From an uncultured Methanobrevibacter sp. (GTDB lineage: Archaea > Methanobacteriota > Methanobacteria > Methanobacteriales > Methanobacteriaceae), in contig NZ_CACWVY010000025.1 of NCBI RefSeq assembly GCF_902764455.1, forward strand, positions 1-34,178: 34,178 nt of DNA, in the 5' to 3' direction. The notes under the pieces are model-generated. The model did no database searches and had not been told where the DNA came from. It worked only from the letters and a program-made list of their open reading frames with translations. Every line of letters begins with the position of its first letter. The stretch's first letter is position 1. Of this stretch, positions 23,122 to 31,766 are shown piece by piece. A program made the position numbers and the translations under genes.

Positions 23122-25401
23122 ATGAAACTTAAAAACTCTTATATCTTATTAATAGTAATGTCAATATTCCTATTGATAAGTATTGGATCTGTTTGTGCTA
23201 GCGATGCTGCAATGGATGCAGATATCCTATCAGCTGATGACGGATCTGTTGATGTCCTTTCAGACAATGGTACAAATGAAGGCGCATCACCAAAAGCTAC
23301 AAGTGTAGTTTCTAATGATGTAACAATCAACGAAAAAGAAACTGCGAAAATTCCAGTAACTGTAAAAGACAATGAATCTCAGACTGTAAATATTAAAACC
23401 GGAGATTTGAATGTTACTGAAGGAAGTAAAGTTATAAAATTTAATTATGCTAATGACAGTGTCATTTTAACTGAAAATTTAACTGCTGGAAATCACAGCA
23501 TAATAATTAAATTTTTAGGTAATGCAAATTACACAAGTTCACAAACTACAATGAAATTATCAGTAATTGGTGAAAAAATTATTGATGCAGCTAATGCTAA
23601 TGTAAATTCAACTAAAAAAGCAGTAGTACCTATCAAAATAACTGATGGCGTTACTGTATATGACATAGACAAAGATAAAATATCTTTGGTTGCATCATAT
23701 AAAGACGGAAATAATACAATTACTAAAGCGATAGATAATTTTGAACTTATTAATAAAGCACTACACTTTGACTATCCTTTTGATGTTACAGGTAATTTAA
23801 CAATAAATTATGCTGAAAATAAAACATTGACTAAAACTATTACAATCAATAGAATTTACAATGTTAAAATTATTGTATTAAATAAAGAAACAGATTATTC
23901 TGTAGGCAATCTTACATTCCAAATTTTTGATATTGATAATAACCTTGCAGTTTTACCAAATAAAACTATTTCAGTATCAGGAATGAAAAATACAACCCAA
24001 CTCACTTGGATTACCCGTAATAGTGGCGGAAGTATGAGTATCAGTACTAACAAAGAATTTACAAGTGATAAAAATGGTATCGTCACAATCCCAAATGAGG
24101 ATTTCTATCCTGGATACATCTTTGCTAACTACGTATATTGTCCTGCAGGAACTTATTCATTAACATTAACAGGTTCTAAAGACGTTAAAGGAACTAATAA
24201 AACAGATATTATTATTAACAAAGCATCAATAAACATTGTTATCAATCCATACAAAGAACATTACGGATCAACCAAACAAGTAGTTATTGATGTAACAAAT
24301 GCTAAAACTGGAGATGGAATGTCCGGAGTTATTCTCCATTTATACATGGCAAATACTACTGCAAAAGATTATTATTTCCAAACTGACGATAATGGAACCA
24401 GTAAAATTAATGTATCCGGTTTAGTACCAGGAGATTATGCTTTAACAGTTAGTAACAATGATACTACTGACATTAACAAAAAAAGCGTTGATGGAAAAAT
24501 AACCATTTTACCAACTGAGGTTAAAATGACAGTAAATGTCCCATCATCCATCTATTACAATACTGGAAATACTGCCACAATAAAGATTACCAACAAAAAA
24601 ACTGGTGAAATTGTTCCTAATGCAATTGTTTTAGTTACAATTCAGACTGGAAGCAAAAAACAGAATTACCTTTATCAAGCAAATGCAAAAGGTGTTATAA
24701 CTGTTAATTATGCTCCGGCAGCAGTTGGAAGTCATAAAATAATTGTACAAATGGCAGATACAAGATATGATGCAGCTAAAGTATCAAAATCATATACTGT
24801 TAAAAAAGCTAGTGGAAAAATTTCAGCTCCTAAAGTAACTACATACTACAAAGCTGGAAAATCATTCGTCATACGCTTATATAACACTAAAAATAAAAAA
24901 CCGATTTATGCTGCTAAGCTTAATGTGAAAATATTCATCTCAAGCAGCAGATATTACAATTACAACGGTCAAACCGGATTAGACGGTAAATTAAGAATTT
25001 CACTTGATACATTTAACCCAGGAACTTACAAAGTCGTAGTTTCCCAAGGTGAAAAGAAAAACTTTACCGCTAAACAGGTTACTTCCCAATTTGTGATTAA
25101 AAAGACTACAGCAAAATTAACTCCTGCGAAAGTAACTGCTAAAAAAGGTGCAAGCAAATACTTTAAAGTTACTGTTAAAAACACCAAAACCAAAAAAGTT
25201 GTTTCATCAGGAGTTAAAATAAAAATGAAAGTTTACACAGGTAAGTCTTATAAAACTTACACTGCAAAAACCAATTCAAAAGGAATTGCACAATTAAATG
25301 TAAAATCCTTAAAAGTCGGAACTCACAAAGTTATTGTAAGCTCTGGAGATAAATACGTATCAGCTAAATCTGCTACATCAAGCATAAAAATAACAAAATA
25401 A
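23122..25401 (+). CDS. Secreted adhesin-like protein with tandem Ig-like repeats
   Basis: This 759-residue protein has a Sec signal peptide (basic MKLKN, hydrophobic 8-22, probable cleavage after A26). A low-complexity acidic linker follows. The mature part is all-beta. The C-terminal half holds four tandem Ig-like domains of about 90-95 residues (about 370-465, 468-560, 565-660, 665-759), each with a K-T-G/K-K turn, a GxxxIxxxxL-type strand and a PGTYKVxVS-like closing strand. There is no membrane anchor. The last domains are very lysine-rich, which would suit ionic contact with the pseudomurein wall. Such adhesin-like proteins are numerous in Methanobrevibacter and are thought to mediate contact with bacteria, protozoa or host, but the ligand is unknown. 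AAGGAGGA gives a strong ribosome binding site. The gene interrupts otherwise housekeeping neighbours. Confidence 0.85.
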   Translation: MKLKNSYILLIVMSIFLLISIGSVCASDAAMDADILSADDGSVDVLSDNGTNEGASPKATSVVSNDVTINEKETAKIPVTVKDNESQTVNIKTGDLNVTEGSKVIKFNYANDSVILTENLTAGNHSIIIKFLGNANYTSSQTTMKLSVIGEKIIDAANANVNSTKKAVVPIKITDGVTVYDIDKDKISLVASYKDGNNTITKAIDNFELINKALHFDYPFDVTGNLTINYAENKTLTKTITINRIYNVKIIVLNKETDYSVGNLTFQIFDIDNNLAVLPNKTISVSGMKNTTQLTWITRNSGGSMSISTNKEFTSDKNGIVTIPNEDFYPGYIFANYVYCPAGTYSLTLTGSKDVKGTNKTDIIINKASINIVINPYKEHYGSTKQVVIDVTNAKTGDGMSGVILHLYMANTTAKDYYFQTDDNGTSKINVSGLVPGDYALTVSNNDTTDINKKSVDGKITILPTEVKMTVNVPSSIYYNTGNTATIKITNKKTGEIVPNAIVLVTIQTGSKKQNYLYQANAKGVITVNYAPAAVGSHKIIVQMADTRYDAAKVSKSYTVKKASGKISAPKVTTYYKAGKSFVIRLYNTKNKKPIYAAKLNVKIFISSSRYYNYNGQTGLDGKLRISLDTFNPGTYKVVVSQGEKKNFTAKQVTSQFVIKKTTAKLTPAKVTAKKGASKYFKVTVKNTKTKKVVSSGVKIKMKVYTGKSYKTYTAKTNSKGIAQLNVKSLKVGTHKVIVSSGDKYVSAKSATSSIKITK

Positions 25402-25435
25402 GAGAATTTATTTTCTCTTAATCTTTTTCTTTTTT
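25399..25435 (+). terminator. Hairpin terminator between convergent adhesin and polymerase genes
   Basis: TAAGAGAA (25399-25406) and TTCTCTTA (25413-25420) form an 8-bp stem with a 6-base loop. On the plus strand ATC and two T-runs follow. The left arm contains the adhesin stop codon and the right arm the complement of the polymerase stop codon, so the structure covers both gene ends. Strong plus-strand terminator candidate. Confidence 0.65.
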
Positions 25436-27208
25436 ATATTTCGCATAAAAACCATCAGTATCCGCATATATTGCATAAAAACCGTATTCTTCTGCTTTTT
25501 TTATTGATGATTTAATATATTGTCTTCCCCAAGAAGTAATTGCTTTTGCACATTCAAAAGAATACCATCTGAAACGTGGGAAACCATAAATACCATACAT
25601 GGTATTTGCAAGCCTTTTGATAGCTTGTTGCTGAACATCTAAAGCTTTCTTTTGTTGTGGATCGTCTGATGCCTTCATTTCACGTTTAATTCTAAAACGT
25701 TCCTGTAAAATCTTGTCAATAACAGAAGGAATGAACCCCTGTGGTGATTTTTTAAATTTAATTCCATGTTCCGGTGAAATATTGTACTCCTCTTCATTTT
25801 CAACATCACCCAGCACCATTACATCAGGAGATATGTTTTTTGAAATGATTATACTAGGATATAGGCTTCTAAAGTCGAACTGTACTAAATTTTCATGAAG
25901 GCCTGTTTCAGGTTCTCTTACATAACCCCCTTCATTGTCTTCGGCATTAGCCCTGTCTGCAAAATTAGACCCCTGTTTGTTTGGTACAACTTCATCATCA
26001 AAGTAAGCCTGCTTAACTAAAAACCATTCTGCCTGTTGGCCTGTAGCCATACGAGATACGTCAAATAAAGGTTGACCAATAATACGGGTAAGTTCTAAAT
26101 TAAGAGGTAATGTCTGTTCAGCAATTTTTAAAGTGGAAATTACATCATCAAGAGAATAATCAAAGAGATTGTCTAGCTCTTCACCGCCATTGTCCCAGAA
26201 TTCAAAAATTTGCTCACCAGGAACATCTATCTTTTCTTCACCAAACAGTTCATAATATACTCTTTCCAATGTATATCTTTCAAGTGACATGTATCTTCTC
26301 ATTACAAGATACAAATCTACATGGATTAATCCTTTAAGAGAAGCAGCATTGGCATATCCTCTTCTGATATATTTAACGTCAGATTCATCCATTCCAATAT
26401 CCAAATCCACACCCAATAATTTTGCACGGTCTTTCAGATATGGGAAATCAAAGTTATCAGAGTTGTATCCTACAAGAATGTCAATATTATTGTCTTTGAT
26501 AATTTTGACAAACTCCTGAATCATCTCTCTTTCAGATGAAACCTGATTTACAAAGTCATCACGGTTTTCGGAATTGGTTTTTGTTGAAATGACCTGATTT
26601 ATTCCGAAATTGCTTGCCACACCTATCATAATGATTTCATCCTCTTCAGAGTTTGGCATGCCGTGAGGGTTTCTAACCTCCAAATCGAAACTTAAAATTC
26701 TGAACTTTTGAGGATTATCTTCAACACGTTTTAAATCTTCTGTAAGTTTGATAATTGTTATATCCTGATTTTTGGAATCCAATTTTAAAAAGGAATCAAC
26801 TTCCTCTCCAACAGCAACCACTTCAGTCATTGGAATTACATCACGGTCCATCAGATATCTTCTATAAAATGGAATGTCAAATTCCCTTATTTGAATAACG
26901 TTTTCCAAATCCCTGAGATTATCCCTGTTTTTTGCAAGTTCCTGAGGATGTTTGAAAGTTACCTTTACAAATTCATTTTCAATCTGGAAATCCTTTTTAA
27001 TTACTTTTTCTGCTTTAACGTCATCCAGATTTTCCTCAATCTCTTTAATACACTCTTCAATGTTATCTGATACAACATATAAATATGGTTCGAATGTATC
27101 ATCAAGGAGTATGACATTTTTATCACCATCTTTTGAAAATAATCTGATTACAGGCTTATCTTCGAATGTTACATAATCAATATCTAAAATAACAACATTT
27201 CTCTGCAT
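25418..27208 (-). CDS. Family-B DNA polymerase, large subunit of a split enzyme
   Basis: This 596-residue protein is the N-terminal part of a family-B DNA polymerase (PolB). The exonuclease motifs are present: FDLE (D175, E177), GYNSDNFDFP (247-256) and YSLDD (351-355). Of the polymerase motifs, A is FDFRSLYPSI (444-453), B is KRLANTMYG (531-539), and C is YADTDG (581-586). The protein stops 10 residues after motif C, so the rest of the palm and the thumb, about 180-200 residues including the KKxY motif, are missing. The same split is known from Methanothermobacter, where a second small gene elsewhere supplies the C-terminal piece. No such piece is in this window, and the end is not an intein. 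The ATG directly abuts the stop of the AI-2E-type gene, whose GGAGAGGAG end is its ribosome binding site. Confidence 0.92.
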   Translation of the reverse strand: MQRNVVILDIDYVTFEDKPVIRLFSKDGDKNVILLDDTFEPYLYVVSDNIEECIKEIEENLDDVKAEKVIKKDFQIENEFVKVTFKHPQELAKNRDNLRDLENVIQIREFDIPFYRRYLMDRDVIPMTEVVAVGEEVDSFLKLDSKNQDITIIKLTEDLKRVEDNPQKFRILSFDLEVRNPHGMPNSEEDEIIMIGVASNFGINQVISTKTNSENRDDFVNQVSSEREMIQEFVKIIKDNNIDILVGYNSDNFDFPYLKDRAKLLGVDLDIGMDESDVKYIRRGYANAASLKGLIHVDLYLVMRRYMSLERYTLERVYYELFGEEKIDVPGEQIFEFWDNGGEELDNLFDYSLDDVISTLKIAEQTLPLNLELTRIIGQPLFDVSRMATGQQAEWFLVKQAYFDDEVVPNKQGSNFADRANAEDNEGGYVREPETGLHENLVQFDFRSLYPSIIISKNISPDVMVLGDVENEEEYNISPEHGIKFKKSPQGFIPSVIDKILQERFRIKREMKASDDPQQKKALDVQQQAIKRLANTMYGIYGFPRFRWYSFECAKAITSWGRQYIKSSIKKAEEYGFYAIYADTDGFYAKYKKEKD

Positions 27209-28213
27209 TTACTCCTCTCCAAGAAGATATTCTTTTCTATAATTATCTAAAACAGTATAGGTTATTCCTAAAATTAAAGGACCAACAATAAAACCTACAA
27301 TTCCATAGACCAAAGGACCTGACAAGAATCCTATTAACAGTATTAAAGGATGAATTTCAGCATAATGACTTGACAGGGCAGGCCTTATATACATATCAAC
27401 TGTGCTTAGGAAGAATCCGAATAACAGCACAACGATTGCCCTTGGATAATTGCCCGAGAAGATATCCATAAAAAACAATGCCCAGTAAATAGGCCACGGT
27501 CCGAATATTGGAATCAGCTGCAGAATTCCAGTCAATACACCTAAAAATATTCCAAACGGATAGCCTAAAAGACTATAACCTATTGCTCCAAAAATACCTA
27601 TGATTACAGAGGTCAGGACATGCCCGTAAAAAATGCTTCTTAAAACATCCTTTACCGATTCAACAGTATTGTCAAAAAATTTCTTGGAATCATCAGGAAC
27701 AAAGTCTCTTACAAAACTTAAGCATTTATCTCCATCTCTGACAAAATAAAATACTGAACATACCAAAATAAACAAGTCCAAGCTGAGATTAAAGAATTTG
27801 CTTAAGAAAGTAACTGCATATTGCAGAACATATTTTCCTATTTCGTTTAATGAAGAATTGATTGAGGAATTGATAGATCCCATATCTATAGGCAATTGTG
27901 AAATAAATTTATCAATGTCGGCATAATAGTTATTTGCCATCATTGATGTGATTACAGATGAAAGTTCATAAGAAACGTAAGCTACAAGCAGTATTAACGG
28001 CACCAATACAACAATCATTGCCAATATAATAGAAACTGATGAAAATTTTAATTTTGATTGAATTTTACGGGCTACCGGTTTAACCAAGTAAGATAGGATA
28101 GCCCCTAAAAGAATCATGTTTAAAACAGGGAATATGAACATTAATGAAACTACCAATAAAAAAATCACCAGCAGAATCGGCGGATTTAAGTAATTTTTAA
28201 TGTCAACTCCCAT
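27209..28213 (-). CDS. AI-2E/PerM-family membrane transporter
   Basis: The 334-residue protein has about eight hydrophobic spans and fits the AI-2 exporter (PerM/YdiK) family. The N-terminal paired helices come first (about 12-45), then a central soluble stretch with VPDDSKKFFDN and TVESVKDVLRSIFYGH (about 172-200). C-terminal helices follow, with the segment LTGILQLIPIFGPWPIY that is the best family mark. Members export varied small molecules or act in Na+/H+ exchange; the substrate here is unknown, and a quorum-sensing role should not be assumed. GGATGAT precedes the ATG. It sits 13 bases after pyrK and abuts the polymerase gene, so it belongs to the minus-strand run. Confidence 0.85.
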   Translation of the reverse strand: MGVDIKNYLNPPILLVIFLLVVSLMFIFPVLNMILLGAILSYLVKPVARKIQSKLKFSSVSIILAMIVVLVPLILLVAYVSYELSSVITSMMANNYYADIDKFISQLPIDMGSINSSINSSLNEIGKYVLQYAVTFLSKFFNLSLDLFILVCSVFYFVRDGDKCLSFVRDFVPDDSKKFFDNTVESVKDVLRSIFYGHVLTSVIIGIFGAIGYSLLGYPFGIFLGVLTGILQLIPIFGPWPIYWALFFMDIFSGNYPRAIVVLLFGFFLSTVDMYIRPALSSHYAEIHPLILLIGFLSGPLVYGIVGFIVGPLILGITYTVLDNYRKEYLLGEE

Positions 28214-28226
28214 AATATCATCCTAT

Positions 28227-29027
28227 TCAGTATTTTACGCCTGAAGCATCCCTTCTGTATTTTCCGAATTCTGAAATTTTATAAATCTTTTCATTTTCAA
28301 AAACAGGACCTTCCACACATATTCTCCAACCTTCATCATCAACACAACATTGACCACACACTCCAAGAGCGCATTTCATGTATCTTTCAAGAGAATATTG
28401 GGCAGGTATTGAAGCATCTTCAAGAATATTAAAGATACCTTTCATCATTATCTCAGGACCGCAAACAAATGCATAATCATAAGTCGAATCTTCAAGTAAA
28501 GTTATAGTACAATCAGTTGCAAATCCTTTAAATCCAAAACTTCCATCATCAGTACATGGATGAATGGTAGCTCCCAATTTTTCCAAATAATCAATGAACA
28601 GCAATTCGTCTTTTGTCACTGCAGCTGCAACAACATCAACATTATTGTTTTTATTCAATAAATCTGAAGTAATTGATGCAATAGGAGCCATTCCAACTCC
28701 TCCACCAATAGCCAAAATATTTTTGCCTTCAAATGAATTATTGAAACCATTACCGTAACTACCTCTTACTCCTATCTGATCGCCGACATTGAGGTCATGG
28801 AGTTGAGAAGTAAATTCACCGATATTTTTAACGCTGATGGCCAGTTCATTATCATTTATCTGAGAGATTGACATCGGTTTTTCATTTCTAAAGTTCCAAA
28901 CCATTACAAACTCACCAGGATTAGGGCGTCCTAATGATTTCATGTCCCAATCAAATTTAAAAGTCTTAATTGTAGGAGTCTCTTCAATAATTTCTTTTAT
29001 TTCAACTATTTTCGGTTCGTTAATCAT
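28227..29027 (-). CDS. pyrK: Dihydroorotate dehydrogenase electron-transfer subunit PyrK
   Basis: PyrK carries electrons from the PyrD flavin to NAD+ through a [2Fe-2S] cluster and FAD. The 266-residue protein has a ferredoxin-reductase-like FAD domain (about 5-100, PGEFVMVW at 37-44) and a nucleotide-binding GGGVGMAP (108-115). C-terminal cluster cysteines are C219, C224, C227 and C237 in the family spacing; C228 is an extra cysteine. The ATG at 29027 lies 2 bases after the pyrD stop, and the GGGAG ribosome binding site is inside the last pyrD codons, so translation is coupled and equal subunit amounts are expected. Confidence 0.95.
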   Translation of the reverse strand: MINEPKIVEIKEIIEETPTIKTFKFDWDMKSLGRPNPGEFVMVWNFRNEKPMSISQINDNELAISVKNIGEFTSQLHDLNVGDQIGVRGSYGNGFNNSFEGKNILAIGGGVGMAPIASITSDLLNKNNNVDVVAAAVTKDELLFIDYLEKLGATIHPCTDDGSFGFKGFATDCTITLLEDSTYDYAFVCGPEIMMKGIFNILEDASIPAQYSLERYMKCALGVCGQCCVDDEGWRICVEGPVFENEKIYKISEFGKYRRDASGVKY

Positions 29028-29029
29028 TT

Positions 29030-29941
29030 TTACAACTCCCTGTGAGCCAAACCTACCATTTCATCAATGGAGGAATACCCTTTTTCACTCATGAATTTTT
29101 CCAGTCCTTCATTTATTTTGCCAAATACTTCCACACCTTCATCCATAATGGCAGTTCCTATCTGGACAGCTCTTGCACCGGCAAAAATAAATTCCACAAC
29201 ATCTTCAAATGTATATATCCCGCCAACACCAATCAACGGAATATCAACCGCTTCATAAACAGAATAAACATTGCTGATTGCAATCGGTTTTATTGCGCGG
29301 CCACTCATTCCTCCGGACTTGTGGAATAAGACAGGTCTTGCAGCGTCAATGTTAATTTTCATTCCAGGACCTAATGTGTTAATGAGAGATATTACATCAG
29401 CACCAGCATCCTCACAGGTTTTGGCAATTTCAGTAATGTCTGTAACATTAGGAGTTAATTTGGCAATGATTGGAACATCTGCAGCATCTTTTGCCGCTGA
29501 AACAATTGTGTGACTTAAATTACAGTCCTGACCAATAGAGGCTCCAAAACCTTCCATTGCATGAGGACAGGATATATTCAGTTCAATCATGTCAACATAC
29601 TCCTGAACATCACCAACCAATTTTGAAAATTCATCAGGTGTAGCTCCATAAATAGAAGCAATAACAACATTGTTTTGCCTTTCAATTCTTTTTAATTCTT
29701 CTTTAAAATTATCTACACCCGGATTTGAAAGTCCGATTGCATTTAAAATACCTCCTTCAACTGCAACAGTTGTTGGATTTGGATAACCCGGATGAGGATT
29801 TAGGGAAAAAGATTTGGTTACTACCCCTCCTGCACCTGACTTTAAAATCCAATTCATGGATGAAGCATTACTTCCCATAATACCTGCAGCCAACATTAAA
29901 GGATTTCTAAATTCTACCCCGCAAATATTTGTGTTTAACAT
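29030..29941 (-). CDS. pyrD: Dihydroorotate dehydrogenase, class 1B catalytic subunit PyrD
   Basis: PyrD oxidises dihydroorotate to orotate in pyrimidine synthesis, using FMN. The 303-residue protein is of class 1B, the type that pairs with PyrK. Visible are NPLMLAAGIMG near the start, AIGLSNPG (68-75), the active-site cysteine C125 in ELNISCPH (120-127), and the FMN phosphate-binding GVGGIYTFED and ARAVQIGTA segments. Length is normal. It is followed at once by pyrK. The ATG has only a weak ribosome binding site. The coiled-coil gene upstream ends 24 bases away and may share the transcript. Confidence 0.96.
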   Translation of the reverse strand: MLNTNICGVEFRNPLMLAAGIMGSNASSMNWILKSGAGGVVTKSFSLNPHPGYPNPTTVAVEGGILNAIGLSNPGVDNFKEELKRIERQNNVVIASIYGATPDEFSKLVGDVQEYVDMIELNISCPHAMEGFGASIGQDCNLSHTIVSAAKDAADVPIIAKLTPNVTDITEIAKTCEDAGADVISLINTLGPGMKINIDAARPVLFHKSGGMSGRAIKPIAISNVYSVYEAVDIPLIGVGGIYTFEDVVEFIFAGARAVQIGTAIMDEGVEVFGKINEGLEKFMSEKGYSSIDEMVGLAHREL

Positions 29942-29965
29942 AATATCAACTTTGTAATTAATTAT

Positions 29966-30505
29966 TTAATTAGTTTTTGTTAATTTATCAATGATTTCTT
30001 GATATTTTTCATTTTGCAATTTTAAACTGATAACATTTGTTTTATTTGATTTGATGATTTCTTCTTTGGATTTGATTAGATTGGAAATTTCTTCATCCTG
30101 TTTTTGAATAATAGCATCCTTTTGCTCAAGTAAACTTTCATATGTTTTAGTGATTTTTCTAAGTTGAACTTCCAAGTTTTCAGTGTTTGCATTCAGCTGC
30201 TGCTTATAATCATCAATTAATGACCTCAAATATCTTACCTGATCCTGTTTATCTTCAATAATTGAATCCTTTTCCTTCAGTTTATCTACCAAATCATCCA
30301 ATTCTTTCATTGTGGCCTTGTCATAATCGATTTTAGTGTCAAGTTTATCTTCTAAATTTTTCTTTTCATATTTAAGCTTTGTAGAATATAACTTTAACTT
30401 GTTAATTTCTTCAGTCTTATCCTGAAGTTCCATTGTAAGTTCATCAATTTCTGCATTTTTAAGTTCAATTTCATTTTTTAAATCTCTAAAACTTTGTTTT
30501 GACAT
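29966..30505 (-). CDS. Coiled-coil protein of unknown function
   Basis: I do not recognise a family. The 179-residue protein is almost wholly predicted helix, with heptad-like leucine/isoleucine spacing from about residue 5 to 170 and very high content of K, E, D, Q and N. There are no cysteines, signal peptide or membrane segments. It is probably a soluble rod-shaped dimer. The gene is divergent from nop5 (106 bases between the starts) and just upstream of pyrD on the same strand. Its position gives no clear function. Matches to SMC-like or myosin-like proteins in searches would reflect coiled-coil composition and should be treated with care. Confidence 0.75.
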   Translation of the reverse strand: MSKQSFRDLKNEIELKNAEIDELTMELQDKTEEINKLKLYSTKLKYEKKNLEDKLDTKIDYDKATMKELDDLVDKLKEKDSIIEDKQDQVRYLRSLIDDYKQQLNANTENLEVQLRKITKTYESLLEQKDAIIQKQDEEISNLIKSKEEIIKSNKTNVISLKLQNEKYQEIIDKLTKTN

Positions 30506-30611
30506 AATAACAATTCCAAAAAAATAGAAAAATCTATAAATTTAATTTAAATTTTGAATAAATTAAATCTTTTCATAATATTTATTAAAAATAAAAAAAA
30601 TATTTAATTTC
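30506..30611. promoter_or_regulatory. Divergent promoter region of the coiled-coil gene and nop5
   Basis: This 106-base AT-rich stretch must hold both promoters. ATTTAATTT (30540-30548) and AAATTAAAT (30560-30568) form a 9-bp inverted repeat of low complexity. No clear ribosome binding site precedes the nop5 ATG at 30612, so its transcript may be leaderless. Confidence 0.4.
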
Positions 30612-31763
30612 ATGCGATGCTATATAACTTACTCTATTAAGGGATTTTTAGCTTTTAATAGTGAAAATGAACTAATTTGTGAAAAGTTATTTCCGGAAGA
30701 TGAAATAATTGACAGATTAGGTCAGATTGCAGAAAAACAAGTGGTAGCTGAAGAACTTGAAATAATTGAAGAAGTTTCAAAAAAATATGATGAAGTAATA
30801 ATTGAGTCAAATAAAAGATTATCCGATTATTCAAACGATAAAATTACCATTCAAAACCCGAATCAGGGCGGAGAATATTTAAGAAATAATTATGATAAAT
30901 TTGATTTAAGCAATGAAGAGATTACCGATATTTACCAGAGATTAGCTATTTATAAGATTAAAAAAGAATCTGCAAGTGAAGACAAACATTTAATTCAAGC
31001 TATAAATTCCATTGATGAAATTGATGAAAGCATATCCAAACTGATTGAACGTGTTAGAGAATGGTATGCTCTGTACTTCCCCGAAATGGACGTGATTAGA
31101 AATAATGAGACATATATAAAATTAATTTCCCAAAATAAAACTAAAGAAAAGATTATGGAAGCTAAACCTGATGCATTCCCAGACAATGTCTTGGATTTGG
31201 AAGATGATATCAACCCGTTAGATTTGGAAATAATGAATAAATATGCAAATTCCATTTTTGAGCTTCAAAAAACAAGAAAGGAAATAGAAGAATACATAGA
31301 TAATAAAATGGAATCCATAGCTCCGAATTTAAGACTGCTTGTAGGATCATCACTTGGAGCCAAGTTAATTTCACATGCAGGCGGCCTGAAACGACTTGCA
31401 ACTTACCCTTCAAGTACCGTTCAGATAATGGGTGCGGAAAAGGCATTATTCAGACATCTAAAAACTGGAGAAAGACCTCCAAAATACGGTTTGATATATC
31501 AGCACCCCCAAGTAAGAGGTGCAAAATGGTGGAATAGAGGTAAAATTGCCAGAATGCTAGCAAGCAAAATTTCACTAGCTGTGCGCAGAGACGTTTTTAC
31601 AAAATCATTTGATGAAAATGCATTTAATGAATTTATCGAAAAAGTAGAAGAAATTGAAAAAAATAATCCTTTTCCAACTAAAACAACTAAAAAAAGAAAA
31701 GAAGAAAAAGGCAAAGTAAAAAATAAGAAAAGAAAAGGTAAAAAAAGAAAGAAAAGGAGATGA
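30612..31763 (+). CDS. nop5: Nop5, C/D box sRNP scaffold protein
   Basis: Nop5 (archaeal Nop56/58) bridges L7Ae-bound C/D guide RNAs and fibrillarin in the 2'-O-methylation complex. The 383-residue protein has an N-terminal fibrillarin-binding domain (about 1-115), a coiled-coil (about 120-235, with REWYALYFPE at 149-158) and the C-terminal Nop domain. The Nop domain has GSSLGAKLISHAGGL at 245-259 and later KTGERPPKYGLIYQHP. It ends in a K/R-rich tail (about 358-383) typical of the family. The fibrillarin gene starts 3 bases later, with the AAGGAGAT ribosome binding site in the last Nop5 codons, so the pair is coupled. No ribosome binding site precedes the nop5 ATG. Confidence 0.96.
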   Translation: MRCYITYSIKGFLAFNSENELICEKLFPEDEIIDRLGQIAEKQVVAEELEIIEEVSKKYDEVIIESNKRLSDYSNDKITIQNPNQGGEYLRNNYDKFDLSNEEITDIYQRLAIYKIKKESASEDKHLIQAINSIDEIDESISKLIERVREWYALYFPEMDVIRNNETYIKLISQNKTKEKIMEAKPDAFPDNVLDLEDDINPLDLEIMNKYANSIFELQKTRKEIEEYIDNKMESIAPNLRLLVGSSLGAKLISHAGGLKRLATYPSSTVQIMGAEKALFRHLKTGERPPKYGLIYQHPQVRGAKWWNRGKIARMLASKISLAVRRDVFTKSFDENAFNEFIEKVEEIEKNNPFPTKTTKKRKEEKGKVKNKKRKGKKRKKRR

Positions 31764-31766
31764 AAC

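Noticed and set aside
25418-25450. Intein N-terminal fragment at the PolB split
   Set aside because: The residues after motif C (FYAKYKKEKD, then stop) do not begin with Cys/Ser at a splice junction and show no intein block A, so this is a plain split.
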